This document shows positions 17,014-25,679 of a stretch of DNA of 64,000 bases, one piece after another. The notes under the pieces were generated by a model that saw only the letters and a program-made list of their open reading frames with translations, made no database searches and had not been told where the DNA came from. Within the stretch, counting starts at the first letter, position 1. Every line of letters begins with the position of its first letter. Made by a program: the position numbers and the translations under genes. Where the stretch lies: the NCBI RefSeq assembly GCF_012932915.1, contig NZ_VCQU01000004.1:62001-126000 (forward strand). Direction: 5' to 3'. The stretch comes from Antrihabitans stalactiti (GTDB taxonomy: Bacteria > Actinomycetota > Actinomycetes > Mycobacteriales > Mycobacteriaceae).

Positions 17014-18669
17014 CTACGCGTCTTGCCGGGCGTAGAGCTCATCGATCTCTGCCGCGTACTTGGCGTTGATCGGCTTGCGCTTGAGTTTCCCGGTCGGCGT
17101 CAGCTCGTCGCCACCGGACTCCCACAACGTCGGCAGCAGGGTGAATCGCTTGATCTGCTCGATCCGCGAAAGTTTGTCGTTACCTGCGTCGACGCCCGCT
17201 TGCACAGCTGCGATGACGCGTTCGTCTTTGACGAGTACTTCCGGGTCCGCTTCGAGGCCGAACTTTGCCGCGTACACAGGCGCTGCCTCGGGGTCGAGGG
17301 TGATCAGCGCGACGTTGTACGGTCTGCCATCACCGATCGCCATGACAGCTCCGATCAGCATCGATTCGGCGGAGATCGCATTCTCGATGTTCACCGGCGA
17401 CATGTTCTTGCCACCGGCATTGATGATCAGCTCCTTCTTGCGGTCGACGATCTTGAGGAAGCCCTCGTCGTCGACCTCGACGACATCGCCGGTATGCATC
17501 CACCCATCCGCGTCGATAGCTTCAGCGGTCTTCTCCGGATCGTTGCGGTAGCCCTTCATGATGAACGGCGCCCGAATCAGCAGCTCGCCATCCTCGAGGA
17601 CGCGAGTCTCGTAGCCGGGCAACGGGATACCGACCGTCCCTGCCTTGGCGAGTGCGGGGGTCGCCGCCGTGGCCAGACCTATCTCCGACATGCCCCAGAT
17701 ATCTGTCACCGGGATGTCGAGTTTCTGCAGAAACGCGAAGACACCCGGCGGGATCGCCGCAGCGCCGGACACCGCCCACTTCACCCGATCGAGTCCGAGC
17801 TTCGACCGAATCGCGGCAATCACCTGTGGAGCGCCCGCCTCGAAACCGGCAGCGAGCAGCTCATTGGCCTGCACCTGTAACTCGACTCCGATCTTGAGCT
17901 TCTCCCACACTCGCGGAACCGCAGCAAAGACAGTCGGATGCACATCGGCAAGTGCCGCAGGCAGCTGCTTCATGTCGGCGACGGTCGTGATCTCCGTGCC
18001 GTAGATGGTGCCGAAGTAGTAGCAAACGAACCGGTCGGCGGCGTGCGCAGAGGGCAGATACGAGATCACCTTGTCGTCCGCGTTCAGCGGCAACGCGCTG
18101 GTCAAGGCACCTGCCATCCCGAAGGCGCCACGGTGAGTGTGCTCGACACCCTTCGGCGGGCCGGTCGTTCCCGAGGTGTAGATCATGCAGAGCACGTCGT
18201 CGGGCTGCACCCCCTTCCACGCGGCTTCGAAATCGAAATCCGCCGCCGGCTCCAGCCGCGCCACATCACCGTCTTCGACGACCAGTAGGTGATCGACTGC
18301 GGCGCCGGATGCCTTGATCCGCTCGACGTACTGCTGTTCCGTTACGACGATTTTTGCGCCCGAGTGGGACAGTAAGTATTCGATCTGCTCTGCGCTGCAG
18401 GTGTTGTAGATCGAGAACGTAGTCGCGCCAAGATGATTGGCTGCCATTTCGGTAAGTTTGAACTCGGGCCGGTTCGTCAGAAGCGCCGCGAAGACGTCGC
18501 CACGCTTAAGACCCAAAGCGGCGAGCCCCCCAGCGATTCGGCGAACTTCGTCGCCGTACTGGCGCCAGGTCAAGCTGACCGCACCACCAAGAGTACGAAG
18601 CGCTACGACGTCGGGTCGTTCGGCGACGTGGCGCTGGAATGCCTGCGGCAAGGTCTGTGGTTCTGACAT
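17014..18669 (-). CDS. long-chain-type AMP-forming acyl-CoA synthetase
   Basis: 551 aa, FAA1/FadD15-like branch. P-loop MIYTSGTTGPPKGVEHTHRG, adenylate motif ITDIWGMSEIGLA, GWMHTGDVVEVDDEGFLKIVDRKKELIINAGGKNMSPVNIE and C-terminal GKLKRKPI. It activates a carboxylic acid with ATP and CoA. It lies between the ferredoxin and the hydrolase and has its own operator-like site at 18706. A second CoA ligase besides the fused one suggests two acid intermediates or substrates of different size. Confidence 0.92.
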   Translation of the reverse strand: MSEPQTLPQAFQRHVAERPDVVALRTLGGAVSLTWRQYGDEVRRIAGGLAALGLKRGDVFAALLTNRPEFKLTEMAANHLGATTFSIYNTCSAEQIEYLLSHSGAKIVVTEQQYVERIKASGAAVDHLLVVEDGDVARLEPAADFDFEAAWKGVQPDDVLCMIYTSGTTGPPKGVEHTHRGAFGMAGALTSALPLNADDKVISYLPSAHAADRFVCYYFGTIYGTEITTVADMKQLPAALADVHPTVFAAVPRVWEKLKIGVELQVQANELLAAGFEAGAPQVIAAIRSKLGLDRVKWAVSGAAAIPPGVFAFLQKLDIPVTDIWGMSEIGLATAATPALAKAGTVGIPLPGYETRVLEDGELLIRAPFIMKGYRNDPEKTAEAIDADGWMHTGDVVEVDDEGFLKIVDRKKELIINAGGKNMSPVNIENAISAESMLIGAVMAIGDGRPYNVALITLDPEAAPVYAAKFGLEADPEVLVKDERVIAAVQAGVDAGNDKLSRIEQIKRFTLLPTLWESGGDELTPTGKLKRKPINAKYAAEIDELYARQDA

Positions 18670-18705
18670 GGGCGTCTCCTAATCTCTACCTACCACTATG
18701 CTTGG

Positions 18706-18723
18706 TGACCGCACGTACAGTCA
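18706..18723. promoter_or_regulatory. operator-like site 3 of cluster I regulon
   Basis: TGACCGCACGTACAGTCA, 36 bases upstream of the acyl-CoA synthetase start. It is identical over all 18 bases to the site at 22358, a match unlikely by chance. Confidence 0.7.
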
Positions 18724-18802
18724 ATAGACATTTGCGTCGAGTTGACCTTCACGCAGGCATCGGCCGAGAGAAGCTCTGCATAAGAGCGAATTCGACAATC
18801 CG

Positions 18803-19693
18803 CTAGGCCAGCCGTGACTGCTGCCGCGAAATGCGATCCGTGAGTTCGGCGACCGCGTCGATCATCAACTCGGCGAACCACTCTGGATTCGTGATCGGCA
18901 GATCATGATTGGCTTCGACTTCCGTGATACGGGCACCGAGCACCTCGGCGAGCTCCCGCTGCAAGTGCGGGCGGCACAGCCGGTCCCCCGCCAGCAACAG
19001 GTATTCGCAGGGTCGGGGCTGTGCGTTCGGTGGTAGGACGCGCAAGTCCACGGACGGAATATGACGCCCCACGGCAAGCATGTCCGCGAGCGAGGTGCGA
19101 CCGAGTTCCACACGCGCCCAATCCCATCGCGATGCCAGCGACGTACTACGGCGTCGCAGAGCTGCCGTCGCGAATACGCCCAACCGCGGGTCGAACCCCG
19201 CGATCGCCAGCGGTTGCAGCGCCCGAAGCCCGGCGAAGATCATCCGATCTCGCGGCGTACCTACGTAACAGGCGGCGGTACCGCTGATCACTGTGCCGAC
19301 GACGCGGTCGGGATACCGGGCGACGACGTCTGCCGCTATACCGCCGCCCATGGAGTAGCCGCACAGAATCGCGTGCTCGATCCCCAACACGTCCAGTAGA
19401 GCGATCACATCGTCGCCGGCGTCGGTCAATGTGAAACCTCCGTCGCGAACCCCCCGGCCGTGCATCCGAAGATCGGGTGCAATCACGCGATGCGCACGTG
19501 AGAGCGGCACGAAAACGTCGGCGAAGTTGAGGTCGGCTGTCCAGGTCCACCCATGAAGCAGCACCACCGGAATTGAACTGGAGGGACCGGCAATATCGCG
19601 GACGAACGTCTCACCGCGCTCGCCGAGCCGGACCATGCTGCCGCTCGGAAGAGTGGGTACTACTTGGTGAATTCGCTTGCGCTGCCGAGTCAT
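18803..19693 (-). CDS. alpha/beta hydrolase
   Basis: 296 aa from ATG 19693, preceded by GAGGTG. VVLLHGWTW (oxyanion), GYSMGGGIAADV (nucleophile Ser), and ANHDLP (catalytic His) mark an esterase, lactonase or C-C hydrolase. The longer open frame upstream shows no homology. Its place behind the aldehyde dehydrogenase suggests it opens an ester or lactone intermediate or releases the alcohol from an ester substrate; the exact role is not evident. Confidence 0.85.
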   Translation of the reverse strand: MTRQRKRIHQVVPTLPSGSMVRLGERGETFVRDIAGPSSSIPVVLLHGWTWTADLNFADVFVPLSRAHRVIAPDLRMHGRGVRDGGFTLTDAGDDVIALLDVLGIEHAILCGYSMGGGIAADVVARYPDRVVGTVISGTAACYVGTPRDRMIFAGLRALQPLAIAGFDPRLGVFATAALRRRSTSLASRWDWARVELGRTSLADMLAVGRHIPSVDLRVLPPNAQPRPCEYLLLAGDRLCRPHLQRELAEVLGARITEVEANHDLPITNPEWFAELMIDAVAELTDRISRQQSRLA

Positions 19694-19778
19694 GCACACC
19701 TCATTGTGGCGATCCGGCGTTCCGACAGTCGGGCGCCGCAATCCAGTATCGCCGCTGACCGTCCGAGCAGTCAACTCA

Positions 19779-21227
19779 CTAGGTGGGTAAGTAGATCGAT
19801 TTGTATTGCTGGTAGGCGGCGAGACCTTCCGGACCGAGCTCACGTCCCATTCCGCTGTCCTTCACGCCACCGAACGGCGCGCCGTGGTCCATCGTGTAGC
19901 CGTTGATACCGATGCTGCCGCTCTGCACGCGGCGTGCAATAGCCGCACCGCGGTCAACATCGCTGGTCCACACAGTGCCACCCAGCCCGTACGCGGAGTC
20001 GTTGGCGATGTTGATCGCGTCGTCGTCGTCGGTGAACGGGATAACTGCCAACACGGGGCCGAAGATCTCTTCACGCGCAATCGTGGCGTTGTTGTCGACG
20101 TCGGCAAAGATCGTCGGCTCGACGTACCAGCCGCGATCGAAGCCTTCGGGCCGTCCCCCACCTGCGGTGATTCGACCGCCCTCGGCAATACCTTTCGCGA
20201 TGTAGCCCTCGATGATGTCGCGTTGCTTCGAGCTGGCGACCGGTCCGATGACGGTCGAGCGGTCGAGCGGATCGCCGATCTTCAGCGATCGGACGAGATC
20301 GCTCAGGCCGTCGACGACCTCCTTGTACCGATTCCGTGGCGCAAGAATTCGGGTGCAGATGTAGCAGCTCTGCCCTTGGTTCATCAGACTGGCGGCGAAG
20401 AGCCCTTTCAGCGTGGTGGCGAGGTCGGCGTCGTCGAGGATGATTCCGGCGGACTTGCCGCCCAACTCCAGCGTGACGGGCCGAAACAGTCGCCCGCAGG
20501 CTTCCGCGATGGACCGTCCGGCTTCGGTCGATCCGGTGAAGGCGATCTTGTCGACGTCGGGATGGCTGACCAGCCGGGCACCCGCCGTGCGACCGGATCC
20601 GGGCACGATGTTGAGCACACCCGGCGGCAACTCCGCGGCTGCAGCCGCCTCCGCGACGACCATGGCATCGAGCACCGTTTCCGACGACGGCTTGACCACG
20701 ACCGTGCAACCCGCCGCGAGCGCTGGCGCGAGTTTGAAGAACGTCAGGGTCTGCGGGAAGTTCCACGGCACGATGGCGCCGACGACGCCGATCGGCTCGC
20801 GACGGACCTCGGTACTGCCGTACACGAGCGACTTGCGCACCTCGGTCGTCGGCAGTTCCTGAATCAAGCCCGCGTAGTAGCGCAGGATCTTCGCGGGCAC
20901 AGCACCTTCGGTCAGCCGCCCGAATCGGACGGGCATGCCGTTCTGCCCGCTGACGTGCTGAACAATTTGTTCACTGCGCGCTTCCAACTCCTGCGCGAAT
21001 CGTTCGATAGCGGCGGCGCGGCGCGAGGGCTCCCACTGCGACCAGCCGGTTGGGTCGTCGAATGCCGTGCGGGCCGCGGCAACCGCAGTATCGATGTCGG
21101 ATTCGCTTGCGGCGGGCACACTTCCGAGCAGTTCTTCCGTGCTCGCCGAATGCACCTCGATCCGCTGCGACGACGACGGTCGCACCCAGGAGCCGTCGAT
21201 GAACAGAGAGTCGAATACGTGCGTCAT
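19779..21227 (-). CDS. aldehyde dehydrogenase
   Basis: 482 aa NAD-dependent ALDH. VGAIVPWNFPQTL, FTGSTEAGRSI, LELGGKSAGIIL (catalytic Glu) and NQGQSCYICTRI (catalytic Cys) are all present. The start overlaps the stop of the alcohol dehydrogenase (ATGA). Together they convert a primary alcohol, possibly from P450 hydroxylation, to an acid for the CoA ligases. Adh-Aldh pairs of this type occur in monoterpene alcohol (geraniol/geranial) degradation; substrate assignment is inference. Confidence 0.93.
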   Translation of the reverse strand: MTHVFDSLFIDGSWVRPSSSQRIEVHSASTEELLGSVPAASESDIDTAVAAARTAFDDPTGWSQWEPSRRAAAIERFAQELEARSEQIVQHVSGQNGMPVRFGRLTEGAVPAKILRYYAGLIQELPTTEVRKSLVYGSTEVRREPIGVVGAIVPWNFPQTLTFFKLAPALAAGCTVVVKPSSETVLDAMVVAEAAAAAELPPGVLNIVPGSGRTAGARLVSHPDVDKIAFTGSTEAGRSIAEACGRLFRPVTLELGGKSAGIILDDADLATTLKGLFAASLMNQGQSCYICTRILAPRNRYKEVVDGLSDLVRSLKIGDPLDRSTVIGPVASSKQRDIIEGYIAKGIAEGGRITAGGGRPEGFDRGWYVEPTIFADVDNNATIAREEIFGPVLAVIPFTDDDDAINIANDSAYGLGGTVWTSDVDRGAAIARRVQSGSIGINGYTMDHGAPFGGVKDSGMGRELGPEGLAAYQQYKSIYLPT

Positions 21228-22339
21228 TGCGCGTCCTTCTGGCTTGGGATGAGCACGGGTTTCACGACCGCGCCGGACTTCATTGCCTGCTCAGCGTCGT
21301 TCACCTGATCCAGCGGGAACGTCTGGATGAGTTCGTCGAACGGGAATCGGCCCTGTTGCCACAGGGCAATCAACTTGGGGATCAACAGCTTCGGTACCGA
21401 GTCGCCTTCGAGGATGCCCTTGATGGTCCGACCGAACGCCAGTTGATCGGGCCGAAGCTCGAGTGGTTTCAATTGCACGCCGACACAACCGCATACGCCC
21501 CGCAATCGCAGGATGTCGATCGCTGTCGAGATCACCGACGGCACACCGGTGGTGTCGAGTGAGTAGTCGAGCCCGCCGTGCACGAGCGCTTTCATCGCGA
21601 CCGCAAGGTTGTCGGTGGACGCCTCGAAACTGTGAGTGGCGCCGAGCTTTTCGGCGAGTTGCAGACGATCGGGATTGCGATCGACGGCAACGATGGTCGT
21701 CGCGCCGGCAACCTGCGCAGCCATGATCGCCGACAGCCCAACCGTTCCTGCCCCGAAAACCGCAATGCTCGAACCAGATTCGACACCGAGCGAATTGAAG
21801 ACGGAACCTGCACCGGTCAGTACACCGCACGACAGCGGCCCAAGAAGTTCCAGCGGCAGGGTCGGGTCGACTTTGATGGCGTTCCGCGCGGCCACGACGC
21901 TGAGATTTGCGAACGAGGATTGGCCGAACCAGTTGCCTTTGATCGGCTCCCCGGCACCGTCGCGCACGTTCGTGGGCCGACCCGGGCGGTAGCCGGACAT
22001 GTTTCGCGGCCAGAACGTCTCGCAGTACGCCGGTTGCGCATCCAGGCAGTTGCGGCACGTGCCGCAGGAATCGAAAGACAGCACGACATGGTCGCCGACT
22101 TGCAGACCCTCAGACCCGTCGCCGACGACCTCGACGACACCCGCGCCTTCGTGGCCTGTGATGATCGGCGGTTTCGCCATCGGCGTCCTGGGTAGGAAGT
22201 CGCTGTGGCACACGCCGACACCCGCGATGCGGACAACGATTTGGCCGTGGCCGGGTGCGTCCAACAGGACGTCCTCCAACTCGAACGGGCCGTCGGCAGT
22301 GCGGAGTACCGCTGCTCGCGCTTCGACTGAGTGCTCCAT
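21224..22339 (-). CDS. zinc-dependent alcohol dehydrogenase (aryl/terpene alcohol type)
   Basis: 371 aa. Catalytic zinc ligands in GVGVCHSD and GHEGAGVV, structural zinc CGTCRNCLDAQPAYC, NAD motif VFGAGTVGLSAIMAA. The sequence belongs with benzyl alcohol and geraniol dehydrogenases, which oxidise allylic or aryl primary alcohols. ATG 22339 was chosen since MEHSVEARAAVLRT starts the family homology; the operator-like site at 22358 lies just upstream. First gene of the adh-aldh unit. Confidence 0.9.
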   Translation of the reverse strand: MEHSVEARAAVLRTADGPFELEDVLLDAPGHGQIVVRIAGVGVCHSDFLPRTPMAKPPIITGHEGAGVVEVVGDGSEGLQVGDHVVLSFDSCGTCRNCLDAQPAYCETFWPRNMSGYRPGRPTNVRDGAGEPIKGNWFGQSSFANLSVVAARNAIKVDPTLPLELLGPLSCGVLTGAGSVFNSLGVESGSSIAVFGAGTVGLSAIMAAQVAGATTIVAVDRNPDRLQLAEKLGATHSFEASTDNLAVAMKALVHGGLDYSLDTTGVPSVISTAIDILRLRGVCGCVGVQLKPLELRPDQLAFGRTIKGILEGDSVPKLLIPKLIALWQQGRFPFDELIQTFPLDQVNDAEQAMKSGAVVKPVLIPSQKDAQ

Positions 22340-22357
22340 GCAGCCACTATACCGTGC

Positions 22358-22375
22358 TGACCGCACGTACAGTCA
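22358..22375. promoter_or_regulatory. operator-like site 4 of cluster I regulon
   Basis: TGACCGCACGTACAGTCA, 19 bases upstream of the alcohol dehydrogenase ATG. A second half-site (TACGTGCGGTC) follows at 22380-22390, so two regulator dimers may bind. Confidence 0.7.
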
Positions 22376-22494
22376 AGAATACGTGCGGTCCGCCACCACG
22401 AGCCGATCCACCCAGAGCGGGTTCGGCCGCGAATTCATAGGTAGCCGGTGCACAAGTGTTCGGCGATGGTGTACGAGTTGGCGACCAAAACCAA

Positions 22495-22537
22495 GCGATC
22501 GCCGCAACCTCTCTCAGGAGAGTGCTGCGGCGATCGC
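22495..22537 (-). terminator. hairpin terminator after the secreted-protein gene
   Basis: Twelve-base arms GCGATCGCCGCA and TGCGGCGATCGC enclose a second small stem (CTCTC/GAGAG). On the minus strand the stem is followed by TTGGTTTTGG. It lies 45 bases past the stop at 22582. Confidence 0.6.
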
Positions 22538-22581
22538 ATGGTTTCCGCTGGCGTGGTGCCACGGGTGCCGACGGACGAGCG

Positions 22582-23232
22582 CTACTGGCTCAAGGTTTGC
22601 GCCATTTGAACGCCGGACACGATCGCAACTGGAATACCTAGCGCCGCACCGCCGATAACGGCCCCCAAGCCACCAACGGTTGCCGCGCCGATGATGCATG
22701 CCGGAATTGCGCCCACGAGCGCTACAGCGGCTCCGGCGAGACCGGGGATAACGCATCCGAGCGCCGCGCCACCTACGCCGCCGACCATGGCGCCGACCGT
22801 CACTGCGGTGCCGACGTTCAGTGAGAATGTCGCGAGCGCGGTCTCGAACTTCGTGACCGGATCGATCGTCGGCACAGCGTCGGCGTCCACTGGGTGGACA
22901 CCAGGGACGTCTGCGGTGGCCACTACGGACTGAGCGGCGTCGAGGTTCACGCCGGCGTTACGTGGTTCACCCAGCACTGGGTTGCCCCGTTCATCCTGAA
23001 CTGAGACATGCAGGCCCGGGGACAAGCTCACGGTCCCCCACGGTGTCTGCAGCGCAGCGTCGCCGCCCTGGGCGTAATAGTTGACACCCGGTGCTACCGG
23101 AATAGCAAGCCGGACAACGGAATTCGGCGTCGGAGGTACGGGTTCGGCCGGTGCCGCATGGGCAGTTCCGCAGGCCAGAGCCGTAGCTGTCGCCGCTACG
23201 ACAACCGTGCCGGCGAGTCTCGAGCGGTTCAT
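22582..23232 (-). CDS. secreted protein of unknown function
   Basis: 216 aa. A Sec signal peptide is clear (MNRSRLAGTVVVAATATALACGTAHA-AP). The mature part has a beta-rich first half (VVRLAIPVAPGVNYYAQGG, VSLSPGLHVSVQDERGNPV) and a glycine/alanine-rich hydrophobic second half (GAMVGGVGGAALGCVIPGLAG...GGLGAVIGGAALGIPVAIV). Proteins of this shape are common in Rhodococcus and Nocardia, but I know no function. It separates clusters I and II and is followed by a hairpin terminator. The ATG at 23232 puts the signal peptide at the N-terminus. Confidence 0.75.
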   Translation of the reverse strand: MNRSRLAGTVVVAATATALACGTAHAAPAEPVPPTPNSVVRLAIPVAPGVNYYAQGGDAALQTPWGTVSLSPGLHVSVQDERGNPVLGEPRNAGVNLDAAQSVVATADVPGVHPVDADAVPTIDPVTKFETALATFSLNVGTAVTVGAMVGGVGGAALGCVIPGLAGAAVALVGAIPACIIGAATVGGLGAVIGGAALGIPVAIVSGVQMAQTLSQ

Positions 23233-23571
23233 AGTGCACTCATTTCTGTTGACGTTATCGAAAAGCGGCGATCTACCAGCAGGCCGCCGACTGGCTAACA
23301 CAGCACCGACTCCGTCGGCGCGTTCGGACATCGGTCAGGCGTCGTGCGCTGCTCCGATGGGATCAACAATTGGGCACCACAAACGCGGCCAATCGTGATC
23401 TGTAAAGCTCGTCTGCCCGTGTAGGGATGTCGAGCTATCGAGCCCGGAATTCGAGCGGGCTTCATGGGCCCGTTCTCTGACTTCACGAGTTTGGCCGGTT
23501 GGTAGACGGTTCGCCCCGGAGAACCTGGACATCCAGGGCGAACCGAGATCAGGGGTGACGCTCGCAGGCGT
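23233..23571. other. 339-base intergenic region with a stem-loop
   Basis: No convincing gene. At 23508-23544 GGTTCGCCC and GGGCGAACC form a nine-base stem enclosing an inner CTGGA/TCCAG stem. It lies 28 bases past the stop of the amine oxidase gene and may end that transcript, although no T-run follows. Confidence 0.4.
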
Positions 23572-24954
23572 TCACCTTCGACTCGACGCCGTCGGCGCCT
23601 GCCTTCTCAGGCTCGTCAGCACGGCTTTCGCTGCCCGCTCGCCCGACGCTGCGGCGTCGGCGAGCGACGGCAGATCGAGCTGGTAGTCGCCCGCGAAGTA
23701 GATGGTTCCGAGCGGATCACGCAGCGCCGGAAGCGAGTTCCTTCGCCCCGGTGCCCAGAAGGGCACGACCCGCCGGTGCTTGCGCACGATGCCGCGACCC
23801 AATTTCCCTTCCAGCTCCGGAAACACAGCGAGCAGGTCCGTCGAGAATCGCGACACGATTTCCTCGTCGGACAGGCCGAACAACGCGTCCGCGGCAGCTC
23901 CGCCGGCGAAACACGCGAGTGCTCCGCCCGGCTTGCGATCGTCGCCGGTTCGCATTGCCGCGGCGTGGTTGAACATCGCTTGGAACGACAGCTGCGGAGT
24001 GGAGACAGCGAAGTACTTGTCCCACCGTTGCGGACCGACTTCCTCGGTGAAGAATCCGACAATCACGTAACGGCCATAGGTGATGTCGCTGAACGCATTT
24101 CGATGCTGCTGAGGGAGGTCTGGGATGATCTGCTGGGCGATGTCGGCGGGTGCGGTGACGATCGCACGCTTCGCCCGCAGCCGCACCGGACGATCAGCAC
24201 CGTCGTGGTAGTCGACGACCACGCCGTCATCGTCCTGACGCACCGAGTGCACGACCGAGTTCAGCCGGACACGGTCACCGAGGTCTTCGGTCAGCACGTC
24301 GGTCAGGGTCTGGTTGCCACCCACTGGCAGCGAGAAGTTCGGGATCTTCTCCGGATCGGCGAGCGCGAGGCCCACCGACGTGACGAACTGGGTAGCGGCC
24401 GTCTCCTCCACTTCGCATCCCATCCACTGCGCCGACCATGACCGGACGACCGCATGGGCAAGTTCCGACCGGACGCCCTTCAGCAGGTAGGAGCCCAGTC
24501 TGGTGTCGAGCTTGGCGCGAACTCGTTGTGCGATCCGGCTTTCCGACTCCAAGAACGGCATAACGGCGAGGATGCGTGCACCGACGAGGGCCATGCCGAG
24601 CCGGTCGGTCGAGGTCATCCGGGTGCGAAACATGAGCTCGACGGGATTCGAGGTGTCGACCACCCCGCCGTTGAGATATAGCGCGATGCTCTTGCCTGCA
24701 AGTGAGCCCATTTCGATGCCGTGCCGATCGAGCGCGTCGATCAGCGTGCCAGTACCTTCGGTGAACTGAGTGCCGACATTGATCCAGTAGTCGCCCTGCC
24801 TGACGGTCTCGACTCGTCCGCCCGTGCGATCGGTGGACTCGAGTACAACGACGTCGGCCTCCGATGTCAGCGTTGTCGCGGCCATCAGTCCGGACATTCC
24901 GGCGCCGACGACGACTACATCCGCGCTCTCTTCATCCACTGCGCGCGTCGTCAT
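23572..24954 (-). CDS. flavin monoamine oxidase-like FAD enzyme
   Basis: 460 aa. N-terminal FAD motif VVVVGAGMSGLMAATTL and the GG motif TDRTGGRVETV; C-terminal FAD contact GTIYFAGDYQLDLPSLADAAASGERAA. This layout is that of monoamine/polyamine oxidases. It would oxidise an amine (or a C-C bond next to one) to an imine, releasing hydrogen peroxide. Last gene of the cluster II minus operon; its start overlaps the membrane protein stop (ATGA). A second, PuuB-like FAD enzyme two genes upstream suggests two amine oxidation steps. Confidence 0.85.
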   Translation of the reverse strand: MTTRAVDEESADVVVVGAGMSGLMAATTLTSEADVVVLESTDRTGGRVETVRQGDYWINVGTQFTEGTGTLIDALDRHGIEMGSLAGKSIALYLNGGVVDTSNPVELMFRTRMTSTDRLGMALVGARILAVMPFLESESRIAQRVRAKLDTRLGSYLLKGVRSELAHAVVRSWSAQWMGCEVEETAATQFVTSVGLALADPEKIPNFSLPVGGNQTLTDVLTEDLGDRVRLNSVVHSVRQDDDGVVVDYHDGADRPVRLRAKRAIVTAPADIAQQIIPDLPQQHRNAFSDITYGRYVIVGFFTEEVGPQRWDKYFAVSTPQLSFQAMFNHAAAMRTGDDRKPGGALACFAGGAAADALFGLSDEEIVSRFSTDLLAVFPELEGKLGRGIVRKHRRVVPFWAPGRRNSLPALRDPLGTIYFAGDYQLDLPSLADAAASGERAAKAVLTSLRRQAPTASSRR

Positions 24955-25661
24955 TTCGACTCCACCTGAGCGGCGACACGAGCGTCATCGTTGCTTGCCT
25001 GGGCGTCTACGCGTTTGTTGTGGGCATCGAATGCTCGGTAAGCGCGGAAGTAGGTGAACATCTGCAGGCCCCACGTCGACAGCGCGAAGATGTAGAAGAT
25101 CGTGTGCTCGGCGTCGTCGCCAGGGATGTGAACGTAGTCGTAGATCGCGGCGATGACGGATCCGCAGGCGGTGGCGACGGCGACCCACACGGCGTGTCCG
25201 TGCTCGTTAATGTCCCAGAGCCGCTTGACGAAGTAGCCGACGAAGATCGTGGTGATCACGTTGACCACTATGAAGAAGAGCTTGGCGGGGTTGCCGATCG
25301 TCTCCTGGTAGCCGAGGAGAAACAGGCCGGCGGCGGCGGCGAGGGCGAACGCGCCGACGTCCACTGCGACGGACGGCTTGTATCGGTGTGTGACCGTCAG
25401 GAGCCCGAGGACCAGGATCAGGGTGATGCCCACGGACCGGGAGAATGCGTCCAAGAAGGCGGCGGCGGTGTACATCGGACTGTCATGACCAGCCTGTAGG
25501 AGGCCATAGACCAGGAAGTTCGTTCCCGATGTTGCGACGATGATCCATTCGATGCCGAGCAGGTAATTCTTGTAGTTCCGGATGAACTTGATCCCGTAGG
25601 TGAATCCGACGGCGATCATCCAGATGTCCGCGACCGCGAAGAGCAGTTCTTTGATGGACAT
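24951..25661 (-). CDS. seven-helix membrane protein of unknown family
   Basis: 236 aa with seven probable transmembrane helices (starting ELLFAVADIWMIAVGFTYGIKF, then YLLGIEWIIVATSGTNFLVY, and five more) and a short polar C-terminus. No transporter signature was recognised. It is placed between two FAD amine oxidase genes and overlaps one, so uptake of the amine or an electron-transfer or membrane-anchor role is plausible. The start ATG 25661 follows AAGGAGAAAGCC. Confidence 0.75.
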   Translation of the reverse strand: MSIKELLFAVADIWMIAVGFTYGIKFIRNYKNYLLGIEWIIVATSGTNFLVYGLLQAGHDSPMYTAAAFLDAFSRSVGITLILVLGLLTVTHRYKPSVAVDVGAFALAAAAGLFLLGYQETIGNPAKLFFIVVNVITTIFVGYFVKRLWDINEHGHAVWVAVATACGSVIAAIYDYVHIPGDDAEHTIFYIFALSTWGLQMFTYFRAYRAFDAHNKRVDAQASNDDARVAAQVESK

Positions 25662-25679
25662 GGCTTTCTCCTTGGATGA

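Noticed and set aside
19806-21308. 500-aa plus-strand ORF opposite the aldehyde dehydrogenase
   Set aside because: Fully antisense to a complete ALDH with all catalytic motifs; a shadow frame.
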